From Gymnothorax reevesii (taxonomy: Eukaryota > Chordata > Actinopteri > Anguilliformes > Muraenidae): DNA of 64,000 bases. The position numbers and the translations under genes are program-made. The DNA is taken from the NCBI GenBank assembly GCA_029721435.1, contig CM056574.1:77047501-77111500 (forward strand), in the 5' to 3' direction. Positions within the stretch are counted from its first letter, which is position 1, and each line of letters opens with the position of its first letter. The notes under the pieces were generated by a model. It made no database searches, was not told where the DNA came from, and was given only the letters and a program-made list of their open reading frames with translations. Of the stretch, positions 9,041 through 21,305 are shown piece after piece.

Positions 9041-11317
9041 CTGCAGGAACACATAACAGTCAGAGCTGAATCAGCTTCATGACTGCAGCAGCAGCCTCCC
9101 CTCAGCGGGGGCACCAAGAATTGTCACCACCCTTCGAACCAGTTAAGCATTGACATTCGGAGATTTTGCCTTGTGTTTCCCAAAATAAATTCTAAAATCC
9201 AATGCTCTTGTCAGTTGAAAGCACAGGAATTGGAAATGAAAGTTGGACAGACCGACTGGCTCCTCAGCATGAGTTGTATGAGGACGGGGGATGATCAGTG
9301 AAGATGGAGGCATTTTGAAGTTTAATCTATAGATGGCAGTACAGAGCTAAAATATTTGTCCAGTCATGAACATTCAGGAATGAAGCCCCCATTTGTAACA
9401 GCCACAAGATTATTTAAGAAGCAAAGAATAGTCTAAGTAAATGTTATTACTGTTTATGACTCTAATTTAAGCACGATCATATCCCAGCTGTCTTTCATAT
9501 TGTAGCAGCACCAGCAGTAAGAACAGCAGCCAATATACACTTGTGTGGACGTGGCATAAAAATAGTACATTCAGTCAAGTAGAAATATTAAGTGTACACA
9601 ACCAATCAAATGTTTTACTACTCTTTAGTCATCTTTTTGGTGAAATAGTAGCTGTTTTAACTTATTTAAACAGTACAATGCAGGATCTAAATGGTGAGAA
9701 GTCAAAAAGTATTTACAGGATTTTTTCAAGCTGGGAAGCCATAATGCATCCATGATGGTTGACTAATTATCAACGGTTTCCAACTTGGGTGGTAAAATCA
9801 AGATGTAACATTGTAGACATTGGAATGATCAAAAATAAGCAACTTGCTAGTGCTGTACATCCATGGCAAATTTCATCTTACAATCTCCCGCCACGAATCC
9901 CAACGGGGGATACTGGGTTGGGGTCTGTCCGTCCGTGCATCTGTCCGCCCTTGCCACAATAGGGACAAGATTTTTCTGAAACTATCAAATCTGGATGCAT
10001 GAAATTTTGCATACTTAATAAGCTACTCGTGATATACTTTGAGTTTGGAAAATGAATGTCGAAGTGTATTTTTTTTACTGAGATATGGCCCTTGATTGTG
10101 ACGGGGGATAGTGGTGGCACTGTCGTCTTGTTGGGTTGGGTGTCAACTTGCAAAACTATATGACAGTCCTTGTAATATACTGAATATGCTGAGCAATTAT
10201 GGTTAAAGATGGCTACTTATTTTTATGAATCTAAGATTATGAAAAATTTCTTTTAAACAAAAGGTGTCAACATTATTCTTTCATTCCATCTCTTACTGCT
10301 TGTAATGGGTGCTCAAAACCTTTTGATCAGTAGTGTATATATGGCGTTCATTCAATACCATTGTTATGTGAAAGCAAGAGTTAAACGTTATCCATAAAGA
10401 AAATGATTTTAGGTGCAGGGTATTATGGGCATGAGCAGCATTGCAGCAGAAGCAGCAGGGGGGCTAATCGATAGCGGAGCCTGGGAGCTGTGTTACATGA
10501 ATTTGGATTGGTTGAGCAGATGTGGGAGCTGTGTTAGACCTGGATAAGGATTGTTTGAGGATCCTGGGAGGTGTGCTTGCATCTAAAGGAGGTCTGGTCC
10601 CTCTTGCCCTGAACCCCCTGATCAATGACTGCTGCAGATCACCAGAAAATGTGGCTACAATCGGATAAAGAGAATCCACGCCATCTGTGTATTTATTACA
10701 ATGTGATTGCAGTTCAATTCATTGTATACTATGCATATTTTTTGATAAATAGAAATAAAATTAATTGTACATATATTGAAAAATTAATGAAAGAACTTGC
10801 TGTTTTATCATTCGTACATCTTCTGATCTACTGTATAGATCACGCAGTACCCATATGATTTTCCCAAGACGTTGCGTGAGGTACATGCAGTTGGTAATGT
10901 CTCCCTGCCTATGTCTTAACATATACATGATTATCTGTTGTGTTTGAGTTGTAAGTACGTCCTAAATACTTACTGTATTCATGCATTTACGCACTTATTC
11001 ATACAGTATTTACCTATGCATTGGTAAATTAATGCAAATAGCCACTGTTAGTGCTGAAGCAGCTACAAAACTCTCTTTAGCAGCAATGACTGTAGAAAGG
11101 AAAGCCTCTCATTCAGAAACATTGGGGATAGTGCTCTTCTATGGGCCTGCACCAGGGACTAAACTTTAAGAGTTTATATATTTCAATATATGATTCCCTA
11201 CTGTCAATTTTTTTCACCTGAATTTTTCTTTTTAAGCCCAGTCTAAGTGGGCAATGAACACTGCCAAAGATGCACTTCCATCACTGCTTACATTAACAGA
11301 ATTAATCGTAACTGTAC
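9041..11317. other. DSCAM intron with a dispersed repeat
   Basis: At 9885-10150 there is a segment with repeated GTCCGTCCGTGCATCTGTCCG-like wording, and GACGGGGGATAG near 10100 resembles ACGGGGGATACT near 9901. It looks like a fish dispersed repeat of unknown class. No coding capacity was recognised elsewhere in the intron. Confidence 0.4.
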
Positions 11318-11485
11318 CTGCTTCATCAGTGGTAATAGTGAGTTCGTTGCTGGCATCGCTTTTGCCGATGTGGTTCTTGGCGAACATGCGGATGTTGTAG
11401 GTGGAGGACGGATGAAGGTCGATTATGGTGGCCTGGTTCAGCTGGGGAGAGACATCTTTGGTTGTTTGTGCTGAACCCCAGGATG
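11318..11485 (-). CDS. dscam: DSCAM exon: C-terminal half of FN3 domain 1
   Basis: 168-bp exon with acceptor TTGCCCACAG and donor GTACAG. The phase-1 entry completes an Ala codon, followed by [19 protein letters not shown], then [20 protein letters not shown] and [16 protein letters not shown]. It contains the FN3 hallmark tyrosine ([11 protein letters not shown]) on strand F. It ends with one base of the Ala codon completed by the next exon. The sequence is intact. Confidence 0.95.
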
Positions 11486-11895
11486 CTGTGGGCAAAATGG
11501 GAACATGCAGAGTGGAGTGGTTAAATGTTTGCCAGGCTGCAAAACAGGGCTATGTGCACACAATGAGAGCATTGATAAATCACTGTGCCAATGAGATAGG
11601 GTTATTCCATCTCTTATCATCAGGGGCCTTCTGCTCGACCATCACTGATTTGCTCGAAACGCATTTTCATAACCTATGGACATTTTAAATGATAATCACA
11701 AAATTATTGTAGATTGGTATGTATCTGGAAATTTCTGGGGTTTTTTTTAATTGCCAGTTGACTCCCTTTCAGCACTTTTTAGAGCCCGAGCACCAAGGGT
11801 GCAACAACCCTATTGTAACAGTAGTGTTTTTTTATAATTATTATTATGTGCCTGCAACAATGCAGACACATATTAAATTCCTGCATACTTCTTTA
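11486..11895. other. DSCAM intron, no feature
   Basis: Nothing was recognised between the exon and the start of the large repeat complex. Confidence 0.4.
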
Positions 11896-12050
11896 TTATT
11901 AGTGGGCCTGAGCTGAGTGCTGGCCCACTACTCTCCCCAATAGGGAGTGTATGATATTATTCTGTGCCTATATTTCTATTATTAGTGGGCCTGAGCTGAG
12001 GTGCAGGCCCACTACTCTCCCCAATAGGGAGTGTAGTGGGCCTGAACTAC
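11896..12050. repeat. Tandem duplication of a palindromic 80-bp unit
   Basis: The wording ATTAGTGGGCCTGAGCTGAG ... GGCCCACTACTCTCC ... AATAGGGAGTGTA occurs twice, starting near 11898 and near 11980. Each unit can fold because GTGGGCC pairs with GGCCCAC. A partial third copy (AGTGGGCCTGAAC) follows near 12034. It leads into ATT trinucleotide runs at 12060-12100. Confidence 0.75.
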
Positions 12051-12429
12051 TATTATTCTGTGACTATATTTTTATTATTATTATTATAATTATTATTAAT
12101 TCTTCCGTAAAAATTTCGGTTCGCAACTAGTCACAGAGACAAAATAGACTATTGAGTAGTCCAAGCAGCATCTCAGGGCACCCCTGCATCCCGACCTGCA
12201 GAGGCCAGGCCCACTCTTACAATTTCTGCGGGAATTGTCTAGTTATTATTATAATTATTATTTATTCTTCCGTAAAAATTTCGGTTCGCAACTAGTCTTA
12301 CAGATTTGAGAAAACCCATACAATATATATATTAAATTGTGCAGCACGATCGGGAACGGTGTGGTAGGTCTTTTCTAAGCGATCCGACTTACGAATTTCC
12401 CACAATTCCCGAAAAACATGGATTTTCAT

Positions 12430-14022
12430 CCCTCCCTAGCAACTAGGCAGAACTCCATAGCAACCACCTATTTACGCACAAGCAATCACCCACACCACCA
12501 TTGAAACTGCCAAGCAATGCCTTAGCAGCCATCAGGAATACCATAGCAACCGCCTGGCAATGCCCTAGCAACCACGAGGAGCACCATAGCAACAGCCAAG
12601 CAACGCTCTAGCAAAAGCCCAGAACACCATGAAATGTCTTGCAATACCTTGCCAACCACCAGGAACAACATAGTAAGTGCCCAGCAACACCTCAGTAACC
12701 ACTCAAGACACCATAGCAACCACCTAGCAATGCCGTAGCATCCACCCAAAACACCATAGCAACCGCCTAGCAACCACCCAGAACACCATAGCAACCACCT
12801 AGCAACGCCCTAGCAACCACCCAGAACACCATAGCAACCACCTACCAACGCCCTAGCAACCACCCAAAACACCATAGCAACTGCCTATCAACCACCCAAA
12901 ACACCATAGCAACCACCTAGCAACGCCCTAGCAACCACCCAGAACACATAGCAACTGCCTAGCAACCACCCAGAACACCATAGCATCCACCTAGCAACGC
13001 CCTAGCAACCACACAGAACACCATAGCAACTGCCTTGCAATGCCCTAGCAACCACCCAAAACATCATAGCAACTGCCTAGCAAAGTCCTAGCAACCACCC
13101 AAAACACCATAGCAATCGCCTTGCAATGCCCTAGCAACCACCCAGAACACCATAGCAACCACCTAGCAATACCCTAGACACCACCCAGAACACCATAGTA
13201 ACTGCCTAGCAACCACCCAGAACACCATAGCAACCACCTAGCAACACCCTAGCAACCACCCAGAACACCATAGCAACCACCTAGCAACGCCCTAGCAACC
13301 ACCCTGAACACCATAGCAACTGCCTAGCTACCACCCAGAACACCATAGGAACTGCCTAGCAACGCCCTAGCAGCCACCCAGAACACCATAGCAACCGCCT
13401 AGCAACGCCCTAGCAACCACGCAGAACACCATAGCAACCGCCTAGCAACACCCTAGCAACCAACTAGAACACCATAGCAACCGCCTAGCAACGCCCTAGC
13501 AACCACCCAGAACACCATTGCAACCGCCTAGTAACGCCCTAGCAACCTCCCAGAGCACCATAGCAACTGCCTAGCAATGCCCTAGCAACAACCCAGAACA
13601 CAATAGCAACCGCCTAGCAATGTCCTAGCAACCACCCAGAACACCATAGCAACTGCCAAGCAACGCCCTAGCAACCACCCAGAACAACTTAGCAACCACC
13701 TGGCAATGCCCTAGTGACCACTAAGAACACCATAGCGACGCACTTGCAACCACCCAGAACTCCATAGCAACCACCAAGCAACACCCTAGCAACCACCCAG
13801 AACACCATAGCATTTGCATAGCAATGCCTTAGCAACCACCCAGACCAACTTAGCAACCGCCTATAAACGCCCGAGCAACCACCCAGAACACCATAGCGAC
13901 CGCCTAGCAACCACCCAGAACACCATAGCAACCACCTAGCAACACCCTGGCAACCAACCAGAACACCATAGCAATTGCCAAGCAATGCCTTAGCAACCAC
14001 TCAGAACACCATAGCAACCACC
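12430..14022. repeat. Minisatellite block 1, unit about 43 bp (TAGCAAC heptamers)
   Basis: The common unit contains CCATAGCAACCACCTAGCAA, then CGCCCTAGCAACCACCCAGA and ACA, about 43 bp, and shorter variants of about 32 bp lack the middle part. Each unit is itself built from two or three 10-13-bp steps containing TAGCAAC. Units differ at a few positions, mainly CAACCGCC, CAACTGCC or CAACCACC. Confidence 0.95.
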
Positions 14023-14279
14023 TTTTTTACGTCTAAAAAAATGCAGACAAAATATAGGCAGAGACATAATAGACTATTGAGTAGTCCAAGCAGCATGTCA
14101 GGGCACCCCTATGTCCTATGCAACTAGTCTTACAGATTTGAAAAAACCCATACAATATATATATATTAAATTGTGCGGCTCGATCGGAAATGGTGTGGTA
14201 TGTCTTTTCTAAGCGATCAGACTTTCGGATTTCCCACAATTTCCGAAAAAAAAGAATTTTCATCCCTCCCTAGCAACTA

Positions 14280-16932
14280 GGCAGAACTCCATAGCAACCG
14301 CCTATTTACGCACAAGCAATCACCCACACCACCATTGCAACTGCCAAGCAATGCCTTAGCAACCATCAGGAATACCACAGCTACCACCTGGCAATGCCCT
14401 AGCAACCACAAGGAGCACCATAGCAACAGCCTAGCAACGCTCTAGCAAAAGCCCAGAACACCATGTAATGTCTTGCAATACCTTGCCAACCACCAGGAAC
14501 AACACAGCAACTGCCCAGCAACACCTTAGTAACCACCCAGAACACCATAGCAACCACCTAACAATGCCCTAGCAACCACCCAAAACAGCCAAGCAACGCC
14601 CTAGCAACCACCCAGAACACCATAGTAATTGCCTAGCAACACCCTAGTAACCACCCAGAACACCATAGCAACTGCCTAGCACTGCCCTAGCAACCACCCA
14701 GAACACCATAGCAACCGCCTGGCAACGCCCTAGCAACCACTCAGAACACCTAGCAACCACCTAACAACGCCATAGCAACCACCCAGAACACCATAGCAAC
14801 AACCTAGCAACGCTATAGCAACTACCCAGAACACATAGCAACCGCCTAGCAACGCCCTAGCAACCGCTCAGAACACCATAGTAACTGCCTAGCAACGCCC
14901 TAGCAACCACCCAGAACACCATAGCAACCACCGAGCAATGCCCTAGCAACCACTCAAACACCAAAGCAACTGCCTAGCAACGCCCTAGCAACCACCCTGA
15001 ACACCATAGCAACTGCCTAGCAACTGCCTAGCAACCACCCAGAACACCATAGAAACTGCCTAGCAACACCCTAGTTACCACCCAGAACACCATAGCAACT
15101 GCCTAGCACTGCCCTAGCAACCACCCAGAGCACCATAGCAACCGCCTGGCAACGCCCTAGCAACCACTCAGAACACCTAGCAACCACCTAACAACGCCAT
15201 AGCAACCACCCAGAACACCATAGCAACCACCTAGCAACGCTATAGCAACCACCCAGAACACATAGCAACCGCCTAGCAACGCCCTAGCAACCGCTCAGAA
15301 CACCATAGTAACTGCCTAGCAACGCCCTAGCAACCACCCAGAACACCATAGCAACCACCGAGCAATGCCCTAGCAACCACTCAAACACAATAGCAACTGC
15401 CTAGCAACGCCCTAGCAACCACCCTGAATACCATAGCAACTGCCTAGCAACGCCCTAGCAACCACCCAAAACACCATAGCAACTGCCTAGCAACCACCCA
15501 GAACACCATAGAAACTGCCTAGCAACGCTTGAGCAACCACCAAGAAAACCATAGCAACTGCCTAGCAATGCCCTAGCAACCACTCATAACACCATACCAA
15601 CCCCCTTGCAACCACCCGACACATCAGAGCAACGCCCTGGCAACCACCCAGAACACCATAGCAACTGCCTAGCAACGCCCTAGCAACCATCCAGAACACC
15701 ATAGCAACTGCCTAGCAACTACCCAGAACACCATAGAAACTGCCTAGCAACACCCTAGTAACCACCCAGAACACCATAGCAACTGCCTAGCACTGCCCTA
15801 GCAACCACCCAGAACACCATAGCAACCGCCTGGCAACGCCCTAGCAACCACTCAGAACACCTAGCAACCACCTAACAACGCCATAGCAACCACCCAGAAC
15901 ACCATAGCAACCACCTAGCAACGCTACAGCAACCACCCAGAACACATAGCAACCGCCTAGCAACGCCCTAGCAACCGCTCAGAACACCACAGTAACTGCC
16001 TAGCAACGCCCTAGCAACCACCCAGAACACCATAGCAACCACCGAGCAATGCCCTAGCAACCACTCAAACACCATAGCAACTGCCTAGCAACGCCCTAGC
16101 AACCACCCTGAACACCATAGCAACTGCCTAGCAATGCCCTAGCAACCACCCAGAACACCATAGCAACTGCCTAGCAACCACCCAGAACACCATAAAAACT
16201 GCCTAGCAACGCTTTAGCAACCACCAAGAAAACCATAGCAACTGCCTAGCAACGCCCTAGCAACCACTCATAACACCATAGCAACCGCCTTGCAACCACC
16301 CCACACACCAGAGCAACTGCATAGCAACGCCCTAGCAACCACCCAGAACACCATAGCAACTGCCTAGCAACCCCCCAGCAACCACCCAGAACACCATAGT
16401 AACCGCATTGTAACGCACGGGTAACCACCCAGAACACCATAGCAGCCGCCTAGCAACCACCCAGAACACCATAGCAACTGCCTAGCAACACCATAGCAAC
16501 CACCCTGAACACCATAGCAACCACCTAGCAACCACCCAGCCCACCATACCACCCACCTAGCAACCACCCAGAACACGAGAGAAACCGCCTAGCAATGCCC
16601 TAGCAACCACCCAGAACACCATGGCAACCACCTAGCAACCACCCAGAACACCATGGCATCAGCCTAGCAACACCCTACCAACCACCCAGAACACCATAGC
16701 AACCACCTAACAACCACCCAGAACACGATAAAAACCACCTAGCAACGCCCGAGCAACCACCCCGAACACCATAGCAATGCCTTATCAGCCATCCAGAACA
16801 CCATAGCAACAACCTAGCAACCACCTGGAACACCATAGCAACTGCCTATCAGCGCCCTAGCAACCACTGAGAACACTGTAGCAATTGCCTAGCAATGCCT
16901 TTGCAACCATTGAGAACACCATAGCAACCACC
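14280..16932. repeat. Minisatellite block 2, with higher-order repetition
   Basis: The same TAGCAAC-based 43-bp unit as in block 1. Larger segments recur almost word for word: the order with GAAACTGCCTAGCAACACC, AGCACTGCCC, CAGAACACCTAGCAACC, CAACGCTATAGC, ACCGCTCAGAACACC appears near 14620-14960, 15050-15390 and 15730-16070. This indicates a higher-order repeat of several hundred bases, made of roughly eight basic units. Confidence 0.9.
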
Positions 16933-17045
16933 TTTTTTTACATCTAAAAACTGCTATTGTGTAGGCCAAACAGCATCTCAGGGCACCTCTGTGTCCCAAC
17001 CTGCAAAGGCCAGGCCCACTCTTACAATTTCTACAGGAATTGTCA

Positions 17046-18427
17046 GGTTATTATTATTATTGTCAGTATGCACAAATGAAAATCACATTTTCCTGGCCTT
17101 TCCCATGGGCAGAAAGCTATGAAAATTGACACATGCATTGGGCCGGGCGAAAAATTTGATATTTTATTGCTTATCCAAATTTACACATCCAAATGGCTCT
17201 GTAGCGCCACCTTGAATTCTCAAAATTCAATGGAAGATTGGCAAAAACCTTTAACCTTCAGTTTCAAAAACTTTGCTGAGTGATGTATCAAACCAGAATC
17301 TAGAAAAAAGTCTCTTGGAGTCTGATCCAAAATCCGACGGGAAATCTGCCATTTTGAATTATCCTAAAAACCATCAGTTGTTGAACCAACTGCTCCATCA
17401 GTTTTTTTTTTCCCAAAAGATTTCATATTTGCTTAGGGTTATGTATGTAGGTGGCCTTACCTATGTTTCAACCGTTTCAGTTGCAACAGGCCCCACCCTC
17501 CAGGGGGCCCCCAACTGCCAGGCAACAATTAACATCCTAAATGTTGACTGAATAAAAAAACATGCAAAGACGCACTGCCAGGAAAGGCAAACCGGGCAAA
17601 TATTTGAGCCCCCCCAAAAAGGTGAATGTTTGGGATCGTCGATGGCCACTCAAATCGGCACATTTTGCAATGACTTATAAAAAAACCCCATTAAGCCTTC
17701 TGTGTAGGCATTATACCGCAACTTAGCCGGTGCCTCGAAAACCCCCTAAATGGTCCCCTTCTCAGAGTTGTGGCAGAAAAACACGGCTCTCCGTGGCCAA
17801 TGTTGCTGGTTATCTTTGCAACATTATATTAGTTGCATGGACACTGAGCTGGCTAAGAGGTGTAGTAATTATTCATTTTCTTCAAATAATGGTAGCAAAA
17901 AAGCTATGTTCAGTGATACTGTGGGAATTTCAGAAATACAGTCGTAACCTAAGCCAATGTTGCGTGCACCTCGGACTTATCAGTTAGCATGTGAATGAAA
18001 AAATAGTAATTCGCTCACTGAATTCCGGGGGTATTGAATATGTTGTATAAGTGAGCTTTGCTGTATACATTACAAAGCATTATCTAGCAATTTTATGCAT
18101 TTTTTACACATTATCCATGAACATTGTGTAAATTTCTGGATTCAGGTCAGGCCACGGTCCGGTAGCCTCTGGAGCCGGCCCAGTTAAAATGGTTTCTGAT
18201 CAGTAAAATGCGACGATTATCTACGTATCTGCTATCAGTGCATATCAACGTTACACACTGTGCTGCATATAAATATATTGTCAGTGAAATGTACTTTGAG
18301 CAAAAAACATGCTCCTACTAATAAACACTAATAAGGTGAACATGCTGAAAACGTGTTGATGGTTTTGTAAACATCATGGCTATGGCAAAGACAGCCTCAT
18401 TCTCTAACAAAGCAGAGGGAAACTGCC
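17046..18427. other. Intron with probable dispersed repeat
   Basis: 17090-17400 has wording common in fish dispersed repeats (GGCTCTGTAGCGCCACCTTG), and the same type of phrase recurs at 60140 (TGATAGCGCCACCTAAAAG). I recognised no coding sequence; the short open frames at 17273-17551 and 17730-17987 have no family signature. Confidence 0.35.
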
Positions 18428-18489
18428 TGTGGCGACTTGTGAACTGGCAATAGGGGAAGCTCAAATAATCCATTTAAATTGGTGATTGG

Positions 18490-18949
18490 TCATGACTTGT
18501 TTTCAATCATTCATTTAAATTACCATTTGAGAAACTCCGAAAATTCAACATTATCAGATGTGACCAGTTTTCATTTATATACCAATTATAACTCCGGACT
18601 TCTCATGCTTTTCTTTTCTCAGGAAATACTTTGGAAATAATGCATATGTTTCATGATGGTTTAAATGAAAAATGATCATTTGAAATGTCTTTATTGAATT
18701 CAGTTGCTCCCAACCCCTCGATGCACAAGGACTTCAATTCCGCGCGAGAATCTCTGACATACGTGTTGATTGAATAATTGCTGACTACAGCAGAGGAACG
18801 TAAAAACGCCACTTAAACTCGCACTGAATGCGTGAGAGTTGGCAGGTATACGTTATTAATGAAAACTGGTCTCACCTGATAATGTGGTGAGTTTTCAGAG
18901 TTTCTGCAGGCCTAAGGGTAATTTAAATGAGTGATTTAAACAATGTCAT
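18490..18949. repeat. Internal palindrome arms 18490-18573 and 18861-18949
   Basis: The left arm contains TCATTTAAATTACC and GACCAGTTTTCAT. The reverse complement of the right arm contains TCATTTAAATTACC and GACCAGTTTTCAT in the same order, with ACATTATCAG(A/G)TG in between. The arms are about 85 bp with a loop of about 290 bp. Confidence 0.75.
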
Positions 18950-19376
18950 GATCAGTCTCTAATTTTAACCCTCTGCAGACCAATTTATTATTTTGAGATA
19001 TGAAAAATCTTTCATTCATGGAGAATAGTTCTCATACACAAAAATAACTAACAGAATTGGTCAGAATTAGAAATCTGACATTTTGAAGGATTTAGAGGTT
19101 GTTGCATATTATAGTGTAGTATATAGTTTATTATTATAGTTCATATATAGTATATAGTTTATCATCTGCAAGCATTACTTTTTCATTCTACACAACAATT
19201 TTTTCGATCTTAATAAAAAATTCATGATATTTTCCTCAAAAATGCAGACCTACTCACCACAAACTTTGGTGCATGGAAGCTTCCATTTTGCAATGATAGT
19301 GGTGACCTCTAGTGGCTGCAGATGGAACCATTTCCCATGTGGTCTTTATATTTTATAATCAGTCATCAATTGATTT

Positions 19377-19861
19377 TGTTATGGCCCCAATTTGTTATGA
19401 CATTTATGACAGCAAAGGATGACAGACACAATTTTAAAACTTAAACAAATTTAATCAAACAAAGACTTTTAACTAATCTACGATCTACTCCACTGACCAA
19501 GATTGATATATACGACAAAAAAAATATTTCCAGTCCCTTTTGTTGGGTTGCTTGGTGATGTTCCCGGTGAGGAAAATGCCCCAACACTGGCAAAAATCCA
19601 CAAAAAGCTACACAAGTCTTGAAAAGAGTGACAGGTCTGGTTAAATGTATCCTTCTGATTGCAATTTCTCATACTACTCCACTTCCTCAATTTTCCTCCT
19701 TATATACTCTTTTGCAGACCCCTCCCACATTTAGACCTCTTTTTTAAAATTCTCTGGGACTTGTCCCAGACATGCCCAAGACATGCCCAAACCTAGCTCC
19801 AGTCTGGGCTTAACATAAGAAAGGTCAATACTGCCATCTAGTGGCTTCTATTCGCATTACA
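19377..19861 (-). repeat. 3' LTR of the minus-strand Gypsy element
   Basis: 485 bp, the same length as the solo LTR at 5856-6340. It ends with TGTTATGG at the left and CATTACA at the right on the plus strand. Confidence 0.9.
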
Positions 19862-19936
19862 CCTCCATTCCAAAAGGGAAAAATTTTGACTCATAAAGGC
19901 TTTTTCTTTTCAATATAAAAATGGTTAAGTAGACAC

Positions 19937-19944
19937 TTGTGTGA

Positions 19945-19979
<35 letters not shown>

Positions 19980-20006
19980 AATATATATATATTTATATTA
20001 TACACA
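19937..20006. repeat. (GT)n(AT)n microsatellite
   Basis: A GT run followed by an AT run, inside the Gypsy interior. Confidence 0.95.
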
Positions 20007-20301
20007 TACAACACAATGTGCTAAATAATGTGATATATACACATACTCAAACACGGGATAAGCAATCAGCAATTACACTGTCAGTACCCTTTACATGCTT
20101 AATTTCCAAGTCAAACTCCTGTAAAATCAAACTCCAATTCAACAATCTCCGATTCTTGTTTTTCATCTTACTCAATAACATTAACGGATTGTGGTCAGTA
20201 TACACAATCATTGGCTTTTGCCCTGTAAAAACATAAACCTCAAAGTGTTGTAAAGATAGAACCAGAGCCAGCAGCTCCTTCTCTATTGTGGAATAGCTCC
20301 T

Positions 20302-20925
20302 TTAGTGGTGATTGAACTTCCTGGAGAAGTATGCCACGGGATGCTCAATATCATCAGAGTCACTTCTCTGTAGGAGCACATATCCATAAGCTTGGTCGCT
20401 AACGTCGACCGCGATGGAGAACGGTTTGTTGAAGTCAGGAGATTTGAGCACGGGGAAGTGACACAGCAGAGACTTCAGGCGATCAAAGGCTCTCTGGCAT
20501 GCATCATCCCAAGTGAACTTTACGCCTTTCTTCAGTTGGTTGATGAGACTGAGAGCAATCTCAGCAAAGTTCTTGCAGAACTTGCGGTAGTACCCGATCA
20601 TTCCAAGGAAGCAGCGCAAAGCTTTTTTGTTGTCAGGAACTGGAAAGTCCATGATGGCTTGGACTTTAGCATTTATGGGTGCCACCTTACCCTGGCCTAT
20701 GACGTAGCCAAGATAGGTGACAGTAGCACAACCAAAGTCACTCTTGTTCAGGTTAACAGTCAGGTTAGCCTGGGTCAGGCGCTGGAAAAACGTCTCTACA
20801 TCTTTTAGATGTTCTTCCCAGGAGTCACTCCATGTGATCAGGTCATCAATGTATGCACCCGTGTGTGGCAATCCGGCGATTGTGGACTGTATCATCCTTT
20901 GGAACGTGGATGGGGCATTTTTCAT
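20302..20925 (-). pseudogene. Gypsy reverse transcriptase, partial
   Basis: 207 codons in one frame. It begins in the RT palm (MKNAPSTFQRMIQ), has the catalytic motif AYIDDLITWS (the YIDD version of YxDD), then VTYLGYVIGQGKV, the KKALRCFLGMIGYYRKFCKN thumb region, and the start of RNase H (FSIAVDVSDQAYGYVLLQ, with the first catalytic Asp). The upstream palm sequence continues to about 21060 but is broken by a stop just before VLPFGMKN. The fragment ends at a stop after YFSRKFNHH, so most of RNase H is lost. Confidence 0.9.
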
Positions 20926-20936
20926 TCCAAAGGGTA

Positions 20937-21130
20937 GGACTTCATACTAGTACAACCCAGATGGTGTGGCAAAATGCTCTTGGCCCTCTCAGTTAAAGGC
21001 ACACACCAATAACCCTTCAATAAATCAATCTTGGTCAGAAACTTTGCTTGCCCTACTCTATCAATACAATCATCAATCCTAAGTATTGGACTTCATACTG
21101 GTACAAACCAAATGGTATGGCAAAAGCAGA
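20937..21130 (-). repeat. Duplicated RT fragment
   Basis: GGACTTCATACTAGTACAA... at 20937-20977 recurs with changes at 21089-21130 (GGACTTCATACTGGTACAAA). The second copy continues into different sequence. Either a small duplication occurred or pieces of two related elements were joined. Confidence 0.55.
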
Positions 21131-21186
21131 GATGCGATAATGGTTGGTGATGCCAAGGAATCATCCATTGCTGTTGATCTGTCAGT

Positions 21187-21189
21187 ATG

Positions 21190-21221
<32 letters not shown>
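21187..21221. repeat. (AT)n microsatellite
   Basis: An uninterrupted AT run preceded by GTATGTATG. Confidence 0.95.
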
Positions 21222-21222
<1 letters not shown>

Positions 21223-21305
21223 GAAAATTCAAAAAACAATTTGAAATGTTAGATTTTCAATAAATGACTCACACAATGGTCTCTCCCGGACTTGAGCCCC
21301 TAATT

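Larger units (their letters stand above)
12105..17045. repeat. Composite repeat: two minisatellite blocks with shared non-tandem flanks
   Basis: A flank of about 220 bp (12270-12490) with TAGTCTTACAGATTTGA, an ATAT run and CCCTCCCTAGCAACTAGG precedes block 1, and recurs at 14113-14330 before block 2. Each block ends with CAACCACCTTTTTTTAC followed by a common segment with CAGCATCTCAGGGCACC (12169-12245, 14090-14110, 16970-17045). The outer edges carry GGAATTGTCTAGTTATTATT or its variants. The whole unit, not just the tandem core, has therefore been duplicated. Minus-strand open frames inside it (runs of GGCYGVLGGC) are by-products of the repeat and not genes. Confidence 0.85.

Noticed and set aside
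12522..16576. Minus-strand open frames with repeated GGCYGVLGGC-type residues
   Set aside because: They follow directly from the 43-bp minisatellite and change frame with unit length; no independent coding evidence.
12430..16932. CRISPR-like array of repeats and spacers
   Set aside because: Units are contiguous variants without unique spacers, in a vertebrate intron; this is a minisatellite.
20392..20808. 138-codon plus-strand frame
   Set aside because: It is the antisense shadow of the Gypsy RT fragment on the minus strand.
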